Positions 49,448-59,400 of a stretch of 64,000 nt of DNA are shown here, one piece after another (the first letter of the stretch is position 1; each line of letters starts with the position of its first letter). The notes under the pieces are model-generated. The model was not told the DNA's origin. It ran no database searches and worked only from the letters and a program-made list of their open reading frames with translations. Source of the stretch: Tetragonia tetragonoides (lineage: Eukaryota; Streptophyta; Magnoliopsida; Caryophyllales; Aizoaceae); the NCBI GenBank assembly GCA_038025085.1, contig CM076141.1, forward strand, positions 23,374,501 to 23,438,500. Reading direction: 5' to 3'. The translations under genes and the position numbers were made by a program.

Positions 49448-52400
49448 TATCTTAAGAGAAAGCATCCAAATACTTTGTTTGCATTCATTTGAGTGTGAAA
49501 AATATACCTAGGATGTTTACAGTTACAAACAAGCTTCAACTCAAGCTTTTTAATGCATTTACGCGTTTTAAAAGCTCATACGAGTAGGGTGAAAGAGATT
49601 TGAGCTCTTTTGTGTTGTATATTAAGAGAAAGCAACCAAATACTTTGTTTGCATTCATTTGAGTGTGAAACTACACCGAGGATGTTTACAGTTACAAACA
49701 AGCTTCAACTCAAGCATTTGAATGCATTTACGCGTTTTAAAAGCTCATACGAGTAGGGTGAAAGAGATTTAAGTTCTTTTGTGTTGTATATTAAGAGAAA
49801 GCATCCAAATACTTTGTTTGCATTCATTTGAGTGTGAAACTACACCTAGGATGTTTACAGTTACAAACAAGCTTCAACTCATGCTTTTGAATTCATTTAC
49901 GCGTTTTAAAAACTTCATACGAGTAGGGTGAAAGAGATTTGATTTCTTTTCTGTTGTATAGTAAGAGAAAGCACCCAAATGTTTTGTTTGCATTCTTTTG
50001 AGTATGAAACTACACCAAGAATGTGTTAAATTACAAACAAGCTTCAACTCAAGCTTTTGAATGCATTTACGCGTTTTAAAAGCTCATACGAGTAGGGTGA
50101 AAGAGATTTGATTTCTTTTGTGTTGTATATTAAGAGAAAGCATCCAAATACTTTGTTTGCATTCATTTGAGTGTGAAACTACACCGAGCATGTATAGAGT
50201 TACAAACAAGCTTCAACTCAAGCTTTTGAATGCATTTACGCGTTTTAAAAGCTCATACGAGTAGGGTGAAAGAGATTTGATTTCTTTTGTGTTGTATATT
50301 AAGAGAAAGCATCGAAATACTTTGTTTGCATTCATTTGAGTGTGAAACTACACCTAGGATGTTTACAAGTACAAACAAGCTTCAACTCAAGCTTTTGAAT
50401 GTATTTACGCGTTTTAAAAGCTCATACGAGTAGGGTGAAAGAGATTTGAGTTCTTTTGTGTTGTATAGTAAGAGAAAGCATCGAAATGCTTTGTTTGCAT
50501 TCAATTGAGTGTGAAACTATGCCTAGGATGTTTACAAGTACAAACAAGCTTCAACTCAAGCTTTTGAATGAATTTACGCGTTTTAACAGCTCTTATGACT
50601 AGGGTGATAGAAATTGAGTTCTTTTGTGTTGTATATTAAGAGAAAATATCCAAATACTTTGTTTGCATTCATTTGAGTGTCAAATAACACCAGGGTTGTT
50701 TAATGGTACAAACAAGCTTCAACTCAAGCTTTTGAATGCATTTACGCGTTTTAAAAGCTCATACGAGTAGGGTGAAAGAGATTTGATTTCTTTTGTGTTG
50801 TATATTAAGAGAAAGCATCAAAATACTTTGTTTGCATTCATTTGAGTGTGAAACTACACCGAGCATGTTTACAGTTACAAACAAGCTTCAACTCAAGCTT
50901 TTGAATGCATTTACGCGTTTTAAAAGCTCACACGAGTAGGGTGAAAGATATTTGAGTTCTTTTGTGTTGTATACTAAGAGAAAGCATCCAAATACTTTGT
51001 TTGCATTCATTTGAGTGTGAAACTATACCTAGGATGTTTACAGTTACAAACAAGCTTCAACTCAAGCTTTTAAATGCATTTACGCGTTTTAAAAGCTCAT
51101 ACGAGTAGGGTGAAAGAGATTTGAGTTCTTTTGTGTTTTATATTAAGAAAAAGCATCCAAATACTTTGTTTCCATTCATTTAAGTGTGAAACTACACCTA
51201 GAATGTTTACAAGTACAAACAAGCTTCAACTCAAGCTTTTGAATGTATTTACGCGTTTTAAAAGCTCATACGAGTAGGGTGAAAGAGATTTGAGTTCTTT
51301 TGTGTTGTATAGTAAGAGAAAGCATCCAAATACTTTGTTTGCATTCATTTGAGTGTGAAACTACACCTAGGATGTTTACAAGTACAAACAAGCTTCAACT
51401 CAAGCTTTTGAATGTATTTACGCGTTTTAAAAGCTCATACGAGTAGGGTGAAAGAGATTTGAGTTCTTTTGTGTTGTATATTAAGAGAAAGGATCCAAAT
51501 ACTTTTTTTTCATTCATTTGAGTGTGAAACTATACCTAGGATGTTTACAAGTACAAACAAGCTTCAACTCAAGCTTTTGAATGAATTTACGTGTTTTAAC
51601 AGCTCTTACGACTAGGGTGATAGAAATTGAGTTCTTTTGTGTTGTATATTAAGAGAAAATATACAAATACTTTGTTTGCATTCATTTGAGTGTTAAATAA
51701 CACCAGGGTTGTTTAGAAGTACAAACAAGGTTCAACTCAAGCTTTTGAATGCATTTACGCGTTTTAAAAGCTCATACGAGTAGGGTGAAAGAGATTTGAT
51801 TTCTTTTGTGTTGTATATTAAGAGAAAGCATCCAAATACTTTGTTTGCATTCATTTGAGTGTGAAAGTACGCCTAGGATGTTTATAGTTACAAACAAGCT
51901 TCAACTCAAGCTTTTGAATGCATTTACTCGTTTTAAAAGCTCATACGAGTAGGGTGAAAGAGATTTGATTTCTTTTGTGTTGTATATTAAGAGAAAGCAT
52001 CCAAATACTTTGTTTGCATTCATTTGAGTGTGAAAGTACGCCTAGGATGTTTACAGTTACAAACAAGCTTCAACTCAAGCTTTTGAATGCATTTACGCGT
52101 TTTAAAAGCTCATACGAGTAGGGTGAAAGAGATTTGATTTCTTTTGTGTTGTATATTAAGAGAAAGCACCCAAATGTTTTGTTTGCATTCTTTTGAGTAT
52201 GAAACTACACCAAGAATGTGTTAAATTACAAACAAGCTTCAACTCAAGCTTTTGAATCCATTTACGCGTTTTAAAAGCTCATACGAGTAGGGTGAAAGAG
52301 ATTTGAGTTCGTTTGTGTTGTATATTAAGAGAAAGCATACAAATACTTTGTTTGCATTCATTTGAGTGTGAAACTACACCGAGGATGTTTACAGTTACAA

Positions 52401-53230
52401 ACAAGCTTCAACTCAAGCATTTGAATGCATTTACGCGTTTTAAAAGCTCATACAAGTAGGGTGAAAGAGATTTGAGTTCTTTTGTGTTGTATCTTAAGAG
52501 AAAGCATCCAAATACTTTGTTTGCATTCATTTGAGTGTGAAAATATACCTAGGATGTTTACAGTTACAAACAAGCTTCAACTCAAGCTTTTGAATGCATT
52601 TACGCGTTTTAAAAGCTCATACGAGTAGGGTGAAACAGATTTGAGCTCTTTTGTGTTGTATATTAAGAGAAAGCATCCAAATACTTTGTTTGCATTCATT
52701 TGAGTGTGAAACTACACCGAGGATGTTTACAGTTACAAACAAGCTTCAACTCAAGCATTTGAATACATTTACGCGTTTTAAAAGCTCATACGAGTAGGGT
52801 GAAAGAGATTTGAGTTCTTTTGTGTTGTATATTAAGAGAAAGCATCCAAATACTTTGTTTGCATTCATTTGAGTGTGAAACTACACCTAGGATGTTTACA
52901 GTTACAAACAAGCTTCAACTCATGCTTTTGAATTCATTTACGCGTTTTAAAAACTTCATACGAGTAGGGTGAAAGAGATTTGATTTCTTTTCTGTTGTAT
53001 AGTAAGAGAAAGCACCCAAATGTTTTGTTTGCATTCTTTTGAGTATGAAACTACACCAAGAATGTGTTAAATTACAAACAAGCTTCAACTCAAGCTTTTG
53101 AATGCATTTACGCGTTTTAAAAGCTCATACGAGTAGGGTGAAAGAGATTTGATTTCTTTTGTGTTGTATATTAAGAGAAAGCATCTAAATACTTTGTTTG
53201 CATTCATTTGAGTGTGAAACTACACCGAGC
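49448..53230 (+). repeat. higher-order repeat pair at 3041-bp offset in the middle block
   Basis: Two rare variants, GTATCTTAAGAG (49448 and 52489) and AAAAACTTCATACGAG (around 49911 and 52952), recur exactly 3041 bp (18 monomers) apart. The two copies diverge after about 50.2 kb and 53.2 kb. Confidence 0.75.
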
Positions 53231-53560
53231 ATGTTTACAGTTACAAACAAGCTTCAACTCAAGCTTTTGAATGCATTTACGCGTTTTAAAAGCTCACACG
53301 AGTAGGGTGAAAGAGATTTGAGTTCTTTTGTGTTGTATAATAAGAGAAAGCATCCAAATACATTGTTTGCATTCATTTGAGTGTGAAACTATACCTAGGA
53401 TGTTTACAGTTACAAACAAGCTTCAACTCAAGCTTTTGAATGCATTTACGCGTTTTAAAAGCTCATACGAGTAGGGTGAAGGAGATTTGAGTTCTTTTCT
53501 GTTGTATATTAAGAAAAAGCATCCAAATACTTTGTTTCCATTCATTTAAGTGTGAAACTA

Positions 53561-54190
53561 AACCTAACTAACATCTTTCCTAATACCTAATGGAATCCTA
53601 ATCCTAGTCCGAATAGGAAACTAACTACAAAACTGACTACAATTGTAAAACGGACTAACTAACATCTTTCCTAATACCTAATGGACTTCTAATACTAATA
53701 ACAATCAGATTATTACTCTCCTAAACATATTCTAACTAATTAAGGGAATACTAAACGAAATCGAACTAAACAACTGATTACCTAGCGCCCAAGGCACAAA
53801 CCCGTGGGAACAGCTTTCCACTGTAAATTAAATCGCCTTTTAAACCCTGTTACGTTTCGAATATGGGAAAACTCAAAAGATAGGAGTTTTAGATCTCTTT
53901 TCCAGCTTTCTACAGAACTTTGAATCTCCACGATCCCATGTCGTATGAGTGAGTTATGATTAAAATACGAACCAGTGTAGAAGCTGTCAAAATTACGGGA
54001 ATCCTTATAACGAATGAGATCATATAATAAGAGCTTTAATCCCGATCTTGTGTGTAAACTCCATGTAATTATCTTTGTAGGAGTCAATTTAATGCATAAC
54101 CACCAAAGAAACTCGATGTAAACAAGAATAGATGTTCTCTTGCTAGTTCCTTGGTTGTTCTGTTTACTTTGCACACTTGCTCCCGCATCA
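53561..54190 (-). repeat. E2 3' LTR, truncated and rearranged at its end (about 630 bp)
   Basis: Read on the minus strand it starts TGATGCGGGAGC at 54190 and follows the 5' LTR to just upstream of the TATA box. There it meets satellite at about 53561, with ambiguity from shared bases in AAACTA/AACCT. The promoter, R and U5 are lost. It contains 53 bp (around 53888-53940) that the 5' LTR lacks. Near the junction about 28 bp (AACTAACATCTTTCC...) is repeated from 90 bp further inside the LTR, replacing the normal ATTCGG. Confidence 0.9.
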
Positions 54191-55518
54191 ATCTCCCTTT
54201 CTTCAAAAAGAATTGTCCTCAATTCTTCGTATATAGTAATCTTCTCCTGAACCTGTATATTCATCAAATTTTCTTTACAAATATCCAATGAACCCTCAAG
54301 GTTAAGAGCCTTGTTGTTGTCTTCTTGATGGACATCTTTTTCTTGTTCTTGATCGAAGCTAGATTCAAAAAGTTTCAACTCCATCTCGGATTCCTCTTGC
54401 ATGTCATCTATGTAATCAAGATCTTCAAGGAAATCACCAATATTTTCTGGTTCAATGAATATTTCTTCGATAAACTCATCAACCACAGTTGGTAGGCTTG
54501 AATTATTAACTTGAACAACAATAAGGGGGTCAATGTTATTGGTCTTTTCTTGTGAATCTTCAATAGGAACAATATCTTTAAAGTAATCATCAAGATCTGG
54601 TTTTCCTTTGAATGTATCCACAACAAAGAGCCTATCTTCATTGATGGGTTGATCATTTATTATGCACCCTTTCATGTACTCCAACTTATGATTTCGACGT
54701 TGAAGCGCTTGTTGGTATGCTTGTTGTGCTCGTAGGTGCACTAATTGTTGCTCCCTCTCTTGCCTCTCAATCTTGAGAGCTATCTTGCACACATACTCAA
54801 AGGATATGTAAGGAACAAGCTCCACCTTGCGCCTTAGAGTTGAGTTTAGTCCTTTGATGAATCTTGCAATCTTTAACTCTTCCCTCTCCACGAGATCACA
54901 CATCATGTGCGCGTTTTCAAACTTTTGGAGGTAGTCTTGTACACTTGAGGTTTCTTGGCTTAAGGATGTGAGTTTCAAAAACTGTTCTTGCTCAAATTCT
55001 TTAGGCAAAAATCGTTTCTTTAAATATTTCTTGAGTTTGTCCCAAGTCTCAATCTTTGCTTTCTCTTCCTTCTTGCGTCGAGCCTTTAGGTTTTCATACC
55101 ATAAAGAAGCATGCTTGGTGAGTTTAAGCGTGGCTAACTTGCATCTTCGCCGCTCATCATACTCCTTGTATTCAAAGACTCTCTCCATAGTTCTAAGCCA
55201 ATCAAGAAAGGCCTCTGGGTCGTAGGAACCGTCATATTCAGGGAGTTCGACCTTCAAGTTCCTGTCATCATCATAGGGATGTCGTGGTTTAGGAGCGTCA
55301 TTGGTTCTAGTCCCACTTGTGTCTTCAAACTCCTCATCGAAGTCGGGGTCACGGTTGTGGTTTCTCCAATGAATTCTGCGCATCCTTGTCTCCATGTTCT
55401 CCCTATCTTCTTGGTTTCTTCTTTCCATAGCAGCCATCCGCTCTTCTTGAGATTTGAAAGACGTCCTAAGATCCTCCATGGCTGTTAACAACTTTGCTAG
55501 TTCGCTGGGCTCACCCAT
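53782..55518 (-). CDS. E2 chimeric Gag: capsid N-terminal half fused to an unknown acidic region
   Basis: 578 codons from the ATG equivalent to that of E1 gag. Residues 1-199 are essentially identical to E1 Gag (charged coil, then LPEYDG and ASLWYENL capsid motifs). Residues 200-257 are homologous but diverged. From about 258 to 443 the protein is unlike E1: a Gln/Arg-rich stretch (AQQAYQQALQRRN) followed by a strongly acidic region with many Asp/Glu runs (EFIEEIFIEPE; DFLEDLDYIDD). There is no CCHC zinc knuckle, protease or polymerase motif. Residues 443-578 are the 3' LTR read in frame (starting DAGAS) and are probably not functional. I do not recognise the acidic region. An uninterrupted frame suggests selection or youth. 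It might co-assemble with E1 Gag. Confidence 0.8.
   Translation of the reverse strand: MGEPSELAKLLTAMEDLRTSFKSQEERMAAMERRNQEDRENMETRMRRIHWRNHNRDPDFDEEFEDTSGTRTNDAPKPRHPYDDDRNLKVELPEYDGSYDPEAFLDWLRTMERVFEYKEYDERRRCKLATLKLTKHASLWYENLKARRKKEEKAKIETWDKLKKYLKKRFLPKEFEQEQFLKLTSLSQETSSVQDYLQKFENAHMMCDLVEREELKIARFIKGLNSTLRRKVELVPYISFEYVCKIALKIERQEREQQLVHLRAQQAYQQALQRRNHKLEYMKGCIINDQPINEDRLFVVDTFKGKPDLDDYFKDIVPIEDSQEKTNNIDPLIVVQVNNSSLPTVVDEFIEEIFIEPENIGDFLEDLDYIDDMQEESEMELKLFESSFDQEQEKDVHQEDNNKALNLEGSLDICKENLMNIQVQEKITIYEELRTILFEEREIDAGASVQSKQNNQGTSKRTSILVYIEFLWWLCIKLTPTKIITWSLHTRSGLKLLLYDLIRYKDSRNFDSFYTGSYFNHNSLIRHGIVEIQSSVESWKRDLKLLSFEFSHIRNVTGFKRRFNLQWKAVPTGLCLGR
54192..54204 (-). other. E2 polypurine tract
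   Basis: On the minus strand GAAGAAAGGGAGA lies one base before the TGATG start of the 3' LTR, the same arrangement as in E1. It codes for part of the Glu-Glu-Arg-Glu stretch that precedes DAGAS. Confidence 0.85.
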
Positions 55519-55666
55519 AGCTTCGGTTGTTGGTTTCTTGGGGGTTTCTTGGCTGTCTTCGTGAACAAAGGGTGGATCTTGCAAGAATCTTTCTCTAAAG
55601 CTCGCTATGGTGTCGTGTTTATGCTCAGGACCGTGTTGTTTAAACTTAAGAAAGCTCAAACCATTA

Positions 55667-55678
55667 GCTCTGATACCA
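55667..55678 (-). other. E2 primer-binding site (initiator tRNA-Met type)
   Basis: Minus-strand TGGTATCAGAGC lies 3 bp inside the 5' LTR, identical in sequence and spacing to the PBS of E1. Confidence 0.92.
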
Positions 55679-55748
55679 AGTTGATGTGAAATAAGTAACA
55701 AAACAGAAATTAACCTTTGATAGTATCACACAAAGGGATCTTGTTCAA

Positions 55749-55804
55749 GAATCACTCAAGAACAACTCACGAATCACTCGTAAGGGTTTCAACCTGAATC
55801 ACTC
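55749..55804 (-). promoter_or_regulatory. three GAGTGATTC repeats in the R-U5 leader of E2
   Basis: On the minus strand the nonamer occurs three times (55796-55804, 55771-55779, 55749-55757), with the same flanking complementary arms as in E1. It is part of the block shared by both elements. Confidence 0.45.
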
Positions 55805-55878
55805 AGTTTGAGGGGTAAATACTCACGTATTCAATAATTAATCATCAAAGCACGAGTTTACAATAGCAAAGCTCTCCC

Positions 55879-55887
55879 CTATTTATA
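55879..55887 (-). promoter_or_regulatory. TATA box of E2 5' LTR
   Basis: Minus-strand TATAAATAG in the same context (TTTGTC before, GGGGAGAG after) as in E1. Transcription would run leftwards into the middle satellite block. Confidence 0.75.
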
Positions 55888-56457
55888 GACAAAGAAAATC
55901 TAAACCTATTCGGAATCCTAATCCTAGTCCGAATAGGAAACTAACTACAAAACTGACTACAATTATAAAACGGACTAACTAACATCTTTCCTAATACCTA
56001 ATGGACTTCTAATACTAATAACAATCAGATTATTACTCTCCTAAACATATTCTAACTAATTAAGGGAATACTAAACGAAATCAAACTAAACAACTGATTA
56101 CCTAGCGCCCAAGGCACAAACCCGTGGGAACAGCTTTCCACTGTAAAATAAATCGCCTTTTAAACCCTGTTACGTTTCGAATATGGGAAAACTCAAAAGA
56201 TAGGATGTCGTATGAGTGAGTTATGATTAAAATACGAACCAGTGTAGAAGCTGTCAAAATTACAGGAATCGTTATAACGAATGAGATCATATAATAAGAG
56301 CTTTAATCCCGATCTTGTGTGTAAACTCCATGTAATTATCTTTGTAGGAGTCAATTTAATGCATAACCACCAAAGAAACTCGATGTAAACAAGAATAGAT
56401 GTTCTCTTGCTAGTTCCTTGGTTGTTCTGTTTACTTTGCACACTTGCTCCCGCATCA

Positions 56458-59400
56458 AAGAGAAAGCACCGAAATACATTGTTTGCATTCAATTGAGTGT
56501 GAAACTATACCTAGGATGTTTACAGTTACAAACAAGCTTCAACTCAAGCTTTTGAATGCATTTACGCGTTTTAAAAGCTCATACGAGTAGGGTGAAAGAG
56601 ATTTGAGTTCTCTTGTGTTGTATATTAAGAGAAAGCATCCAAATACTTTGTTTCCATTCATTTAAGTGTGAAACTACACCTAGGATGTTTACAAGTACAA
56701 ACAAGCATCAACTCAAGCTTTTGAATGTATTTACGCGTTTTAAAAGCTCATACGAGTAGGGTGAAAGAGATTTGAGTTCTTTTGTGTTGTATAGTAAGAG
56801 AAAGCATCCAAATACTTTGTTTGCATTCATTTGAGTGTGAAACTACACCTAGGAAGTTTACAAGTACAAACAAGCTTCAACTCATGCTTTTGAATGTATT
56901 TACGCGTTTTAAAAGCTCATACGAGTAGGGTGAAAGAGATTTGATTTCTTTTGTGTTGTATATTAAGAAAAAGCATCCAAATACTTTGTTTCCATTCATT
57001 TGAGTGTGAAACTACACCTAGGATGTTTACAGTTACAAACAAGCTTCAACTCAAGCTGTTGAATGTATTTACTCGTTTTAACAGCTCTTACGACTAGGGT
57101 GATAGAAATTGAGTTCTTTTGTGTTGTATATTAAGAGAAAATAAACAAATACTTTGTTTGCATTCATTTGAGTGTGAAATAACACCAGGGTTGTTTAGAA
57201 GTACAAACAAGCTTCAACTCAAGCTTTTGAATGCATTTACGCGTTTTAAAAGATCATACGAGCAGGGTGAAATAGATTTGATTTCTTTTGTGTTGTATAA
57301 TAAGAGAAAGCACCCAAATGTTTTGTTTGCATTCTTTTGAGTGTGAAACTACACCAAGAATGTGTTAAATTACAAAAAAGCTTCAACTCAAGCTGTTGAA
57401 TGAATTTAGGCGTTTTAAAAGCTCATACGAGTAGGGTGAAAAAGATTTTAGTTCTTTTGTGTCGTATATTAAGAGAAAGCATCCAAATACTTTGTTTGCA
57501 TTCATTTGAGTGTGAAACTACACCTAGGATGTTTACAGTTACAAACAAGCTTCAACTCAAGCTTTTGAATGCATTTACGCGTTTTAAAAGCTCATACGAG
57601 TAGGGTGAAAGAGATTTGAGCTCTTTTGTGTTTTATATTAAGAGAAAGCATCCAAATACTTTGTTTGCATTCATTATAGTAGGAAACTACACCTAGGATG
57701 TTTACAAGTACAAACAAGCTTCAACTCAAGCTTTTGAATGTATTTACGCGTTTTAACAGCTCTTACGACTAGGGTGATAGAAATTGAGTTCTTTTGTGTT
57801 GTATATTAAGAGAAAATAAACAAATACTTTGTTTGCATTCATTTGAGTGTGAAATAACACCAGGGTTGTTGAGAAGTACAAACAAGCTTCAACTCAAGCT
57901 TTTGAATGCATTTACGCGATTTAAAAGGTCATACGAGTAGGGTGAAATAGATTGATTTCTTTTGTGTTGTATATTAAGAGAAAGCACCCAAATGTTTTGT
58001 TTGCATTCTTTTGAGTATGAAACTACACCAAGAATGTGTTAAATTACAAACAAGCTTCAACTCAAGCTTTTGAATGCATTTACGCGTTTTAAAAGCTCAT
58101 GCGAGTAGGGAGAAAGAGATTTGAGTTCTTTTGTGTTGTATATTAAGAGAAAGCATCCAAATACTTTGTTTGCATTCATTTGAGTATGAAACTACACCTA
58201 GGATGTTTACAAGTAGAAACAAGCTTCAACTCAAGCTGTTGAATGAATTTAGGCGTTTTAAAAGCTCATACGAGTAGGGTGAAAGAGATTTGAGTTCTTT
58301 TGTGTTGTATATTAAGAGAAACCATCCGAATACTTTGTTTGCATTCATTTGAGTGTGAAACTACACCTAGGATGTTTACAGTTACAAACAAGCTTCAACT
58401 CAAGCTTTTGAATGCATTTACGCGTTTTAATAGCTCATACGAGTAGGGTGAACGAGATTTGAGCTCTTTTGTGTTGTATATTAAGAGAAAGCATCCAAAT
58501 ACTTTGTTTGCATTCATTTGAGTGTGAAACTACACCTAGGATGTTTACAAGTACAAACAAGCTTCAACTCAAGCTTTTGAATGTATTTACGCATTTTAAC
58601 AGCTCTTACGACTAGGGTGATAGAAATTGAGTTCTTTTGTGTTGTATATTAAGAGAAAATAAACAAATACTTTGTTTGCATTCATTTGAGTGTGAAATAA
58701 CACCAGGGTTGTTTAGAAGTACAAACAAGCTTCAACTCAAGCTTTTGAATGCATTTACGCATTTTAAAAGGTCATACGAGTAGGGTGAAATAGATTTGAT
58801 TTCTTTTGTGTTGTATATTAAGAGAAAGCACCCAAATGTTTTGTTTGCATTCTTTTGAGTATGAAACTACACCAAGAATGTGTTAAATTACAAACAAGCT
58901 TCAACTCAAGCTTTTCAATGCATTTACGCGTTTTAAAAGCTCATGCGAGTAGGGAGAAAGAGATTTGAGTTCTTTTGTGTTGTATATTATGAGAAAGCAT
59001 CCAAATACTTTGTTTGCATTCATTTGAGTATGAAACTACACCTAGGATGTTTACAAGTACAAACAAGCTTCAACTCAAGCTGTTGAATGAATTTAGGCGT
59101 TTTAAAAGCTCATACGAGTAGGGTGAAAGAGATTTGAGTTCTTTTGTGTTGTATATTAAGAGAAAGCATCCAAATACTTTAATTGCATTCATTTGAGTGT
59201 GAAACTACACCAAGGATGTTTACAGTTACAAACAAGCTTCAACTCAAGCTTTTGAATGCATTTACGCGTTTTAAAAGCTCATACGAGTAGGGTGAAAGAG
59301 ATTTGAGTTCTTTTGTGTTGTATATAAAGAAAAAGCATCCAAATACTTTGTTTCCATTCATTTAAGTGTGAAACTACACCTAGGATGTTTACAAGTACAA

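Larger units (their letters stand above)
41331..53560 (+). repeat. 169-bp satellite array, middle block (about 72 monomers)
   Basis: Same monomer and orientation as the left block, bounded by the truncated 3' LTR of E1 and the truncated 3' LTR of E2. It begins in mid-monomer (TTTTGTGTTGTATATT). Its first 860 bp repeat the 860 bp just left of E1 with about three differences. No genes are seen. Short TTG-initiated frames (for example 43697 and 46231) are by-products of the repeat. T-run variants (ACTTTTTTTTCATTC) recur near 47789, 48810 and 51507. Confidence 0.97.
53561..56457 (-). mobile_element. E2: non-autonomous Ty3/gypsy LTR retrotransposon related to E1, 3' LTR truncated
   Basis: A 2897-bp element on the minus strand: complete 5' LTR at the right end, PBS, one open frame, polypurine tract and a partial 3' LTR at the left end. 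The internal region is only about 1.49 kb and contains no protease, RT, RNase H or integrase. From mid-LTR to mid-gag it is almost identical to E1. Elsewhere it is different, so it is not a simple deletion of E1. Its two LTRs differ by about five substitutions over roughly 570 aligned bases plus one 53-bp indel, suggesting recent insertion. Mobilisation by E1-type proteins is inference. Non-autonomous partners of centromeric retrotransposons are known in grasses. Confidence 0.93.
55682..56457 (-). repeat. E2 5' LTR, complete (776 bp)
   Basis: On the minus strand it starts TGATGCGGGAGC at 56457 and ends TTTCACATCA at 55682. Roughly the first 350 bp of U3 differ from E1 apart from the terminal 17 or so bases. 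From about 56105 inward it is close to E1, becoming near-identical. It lacks 53 bp present in its own 3' LTR, apparently a small deletion after insertion. Short frames inside it are LTR read-through, not genes. Confidence 0.92.

Noticed and set aside
53561..56457. E2 as a simple internal deletion derivative of E1
   Set aside because: About 186 codons of acidic coding sequence and about 350 bp of U3 in E2 have no counterpart in E1, so deletion alone cannot produce it.
56102..56492. Short minus-strand frames in the E2 5' LTR, and the plus-strand frame at 35965-36153 in the E1 5' LTR
   Set aside because: These are the LTR-encoded tails of the element polyproteins without the upstream protein, plus a few satellite codons. 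They are not independent genes.
53342..56676. Flank duplication around E2 like the one at E1 (53342-53560 versus 56458-56676)
   Set aside because: The segments show about seven differences in 219 bp and belong to different monomer types of the HOR (TATAATAAGAG type versus CGAAAT/CAATTGAG type). The similarity is that expected between any two monomers.
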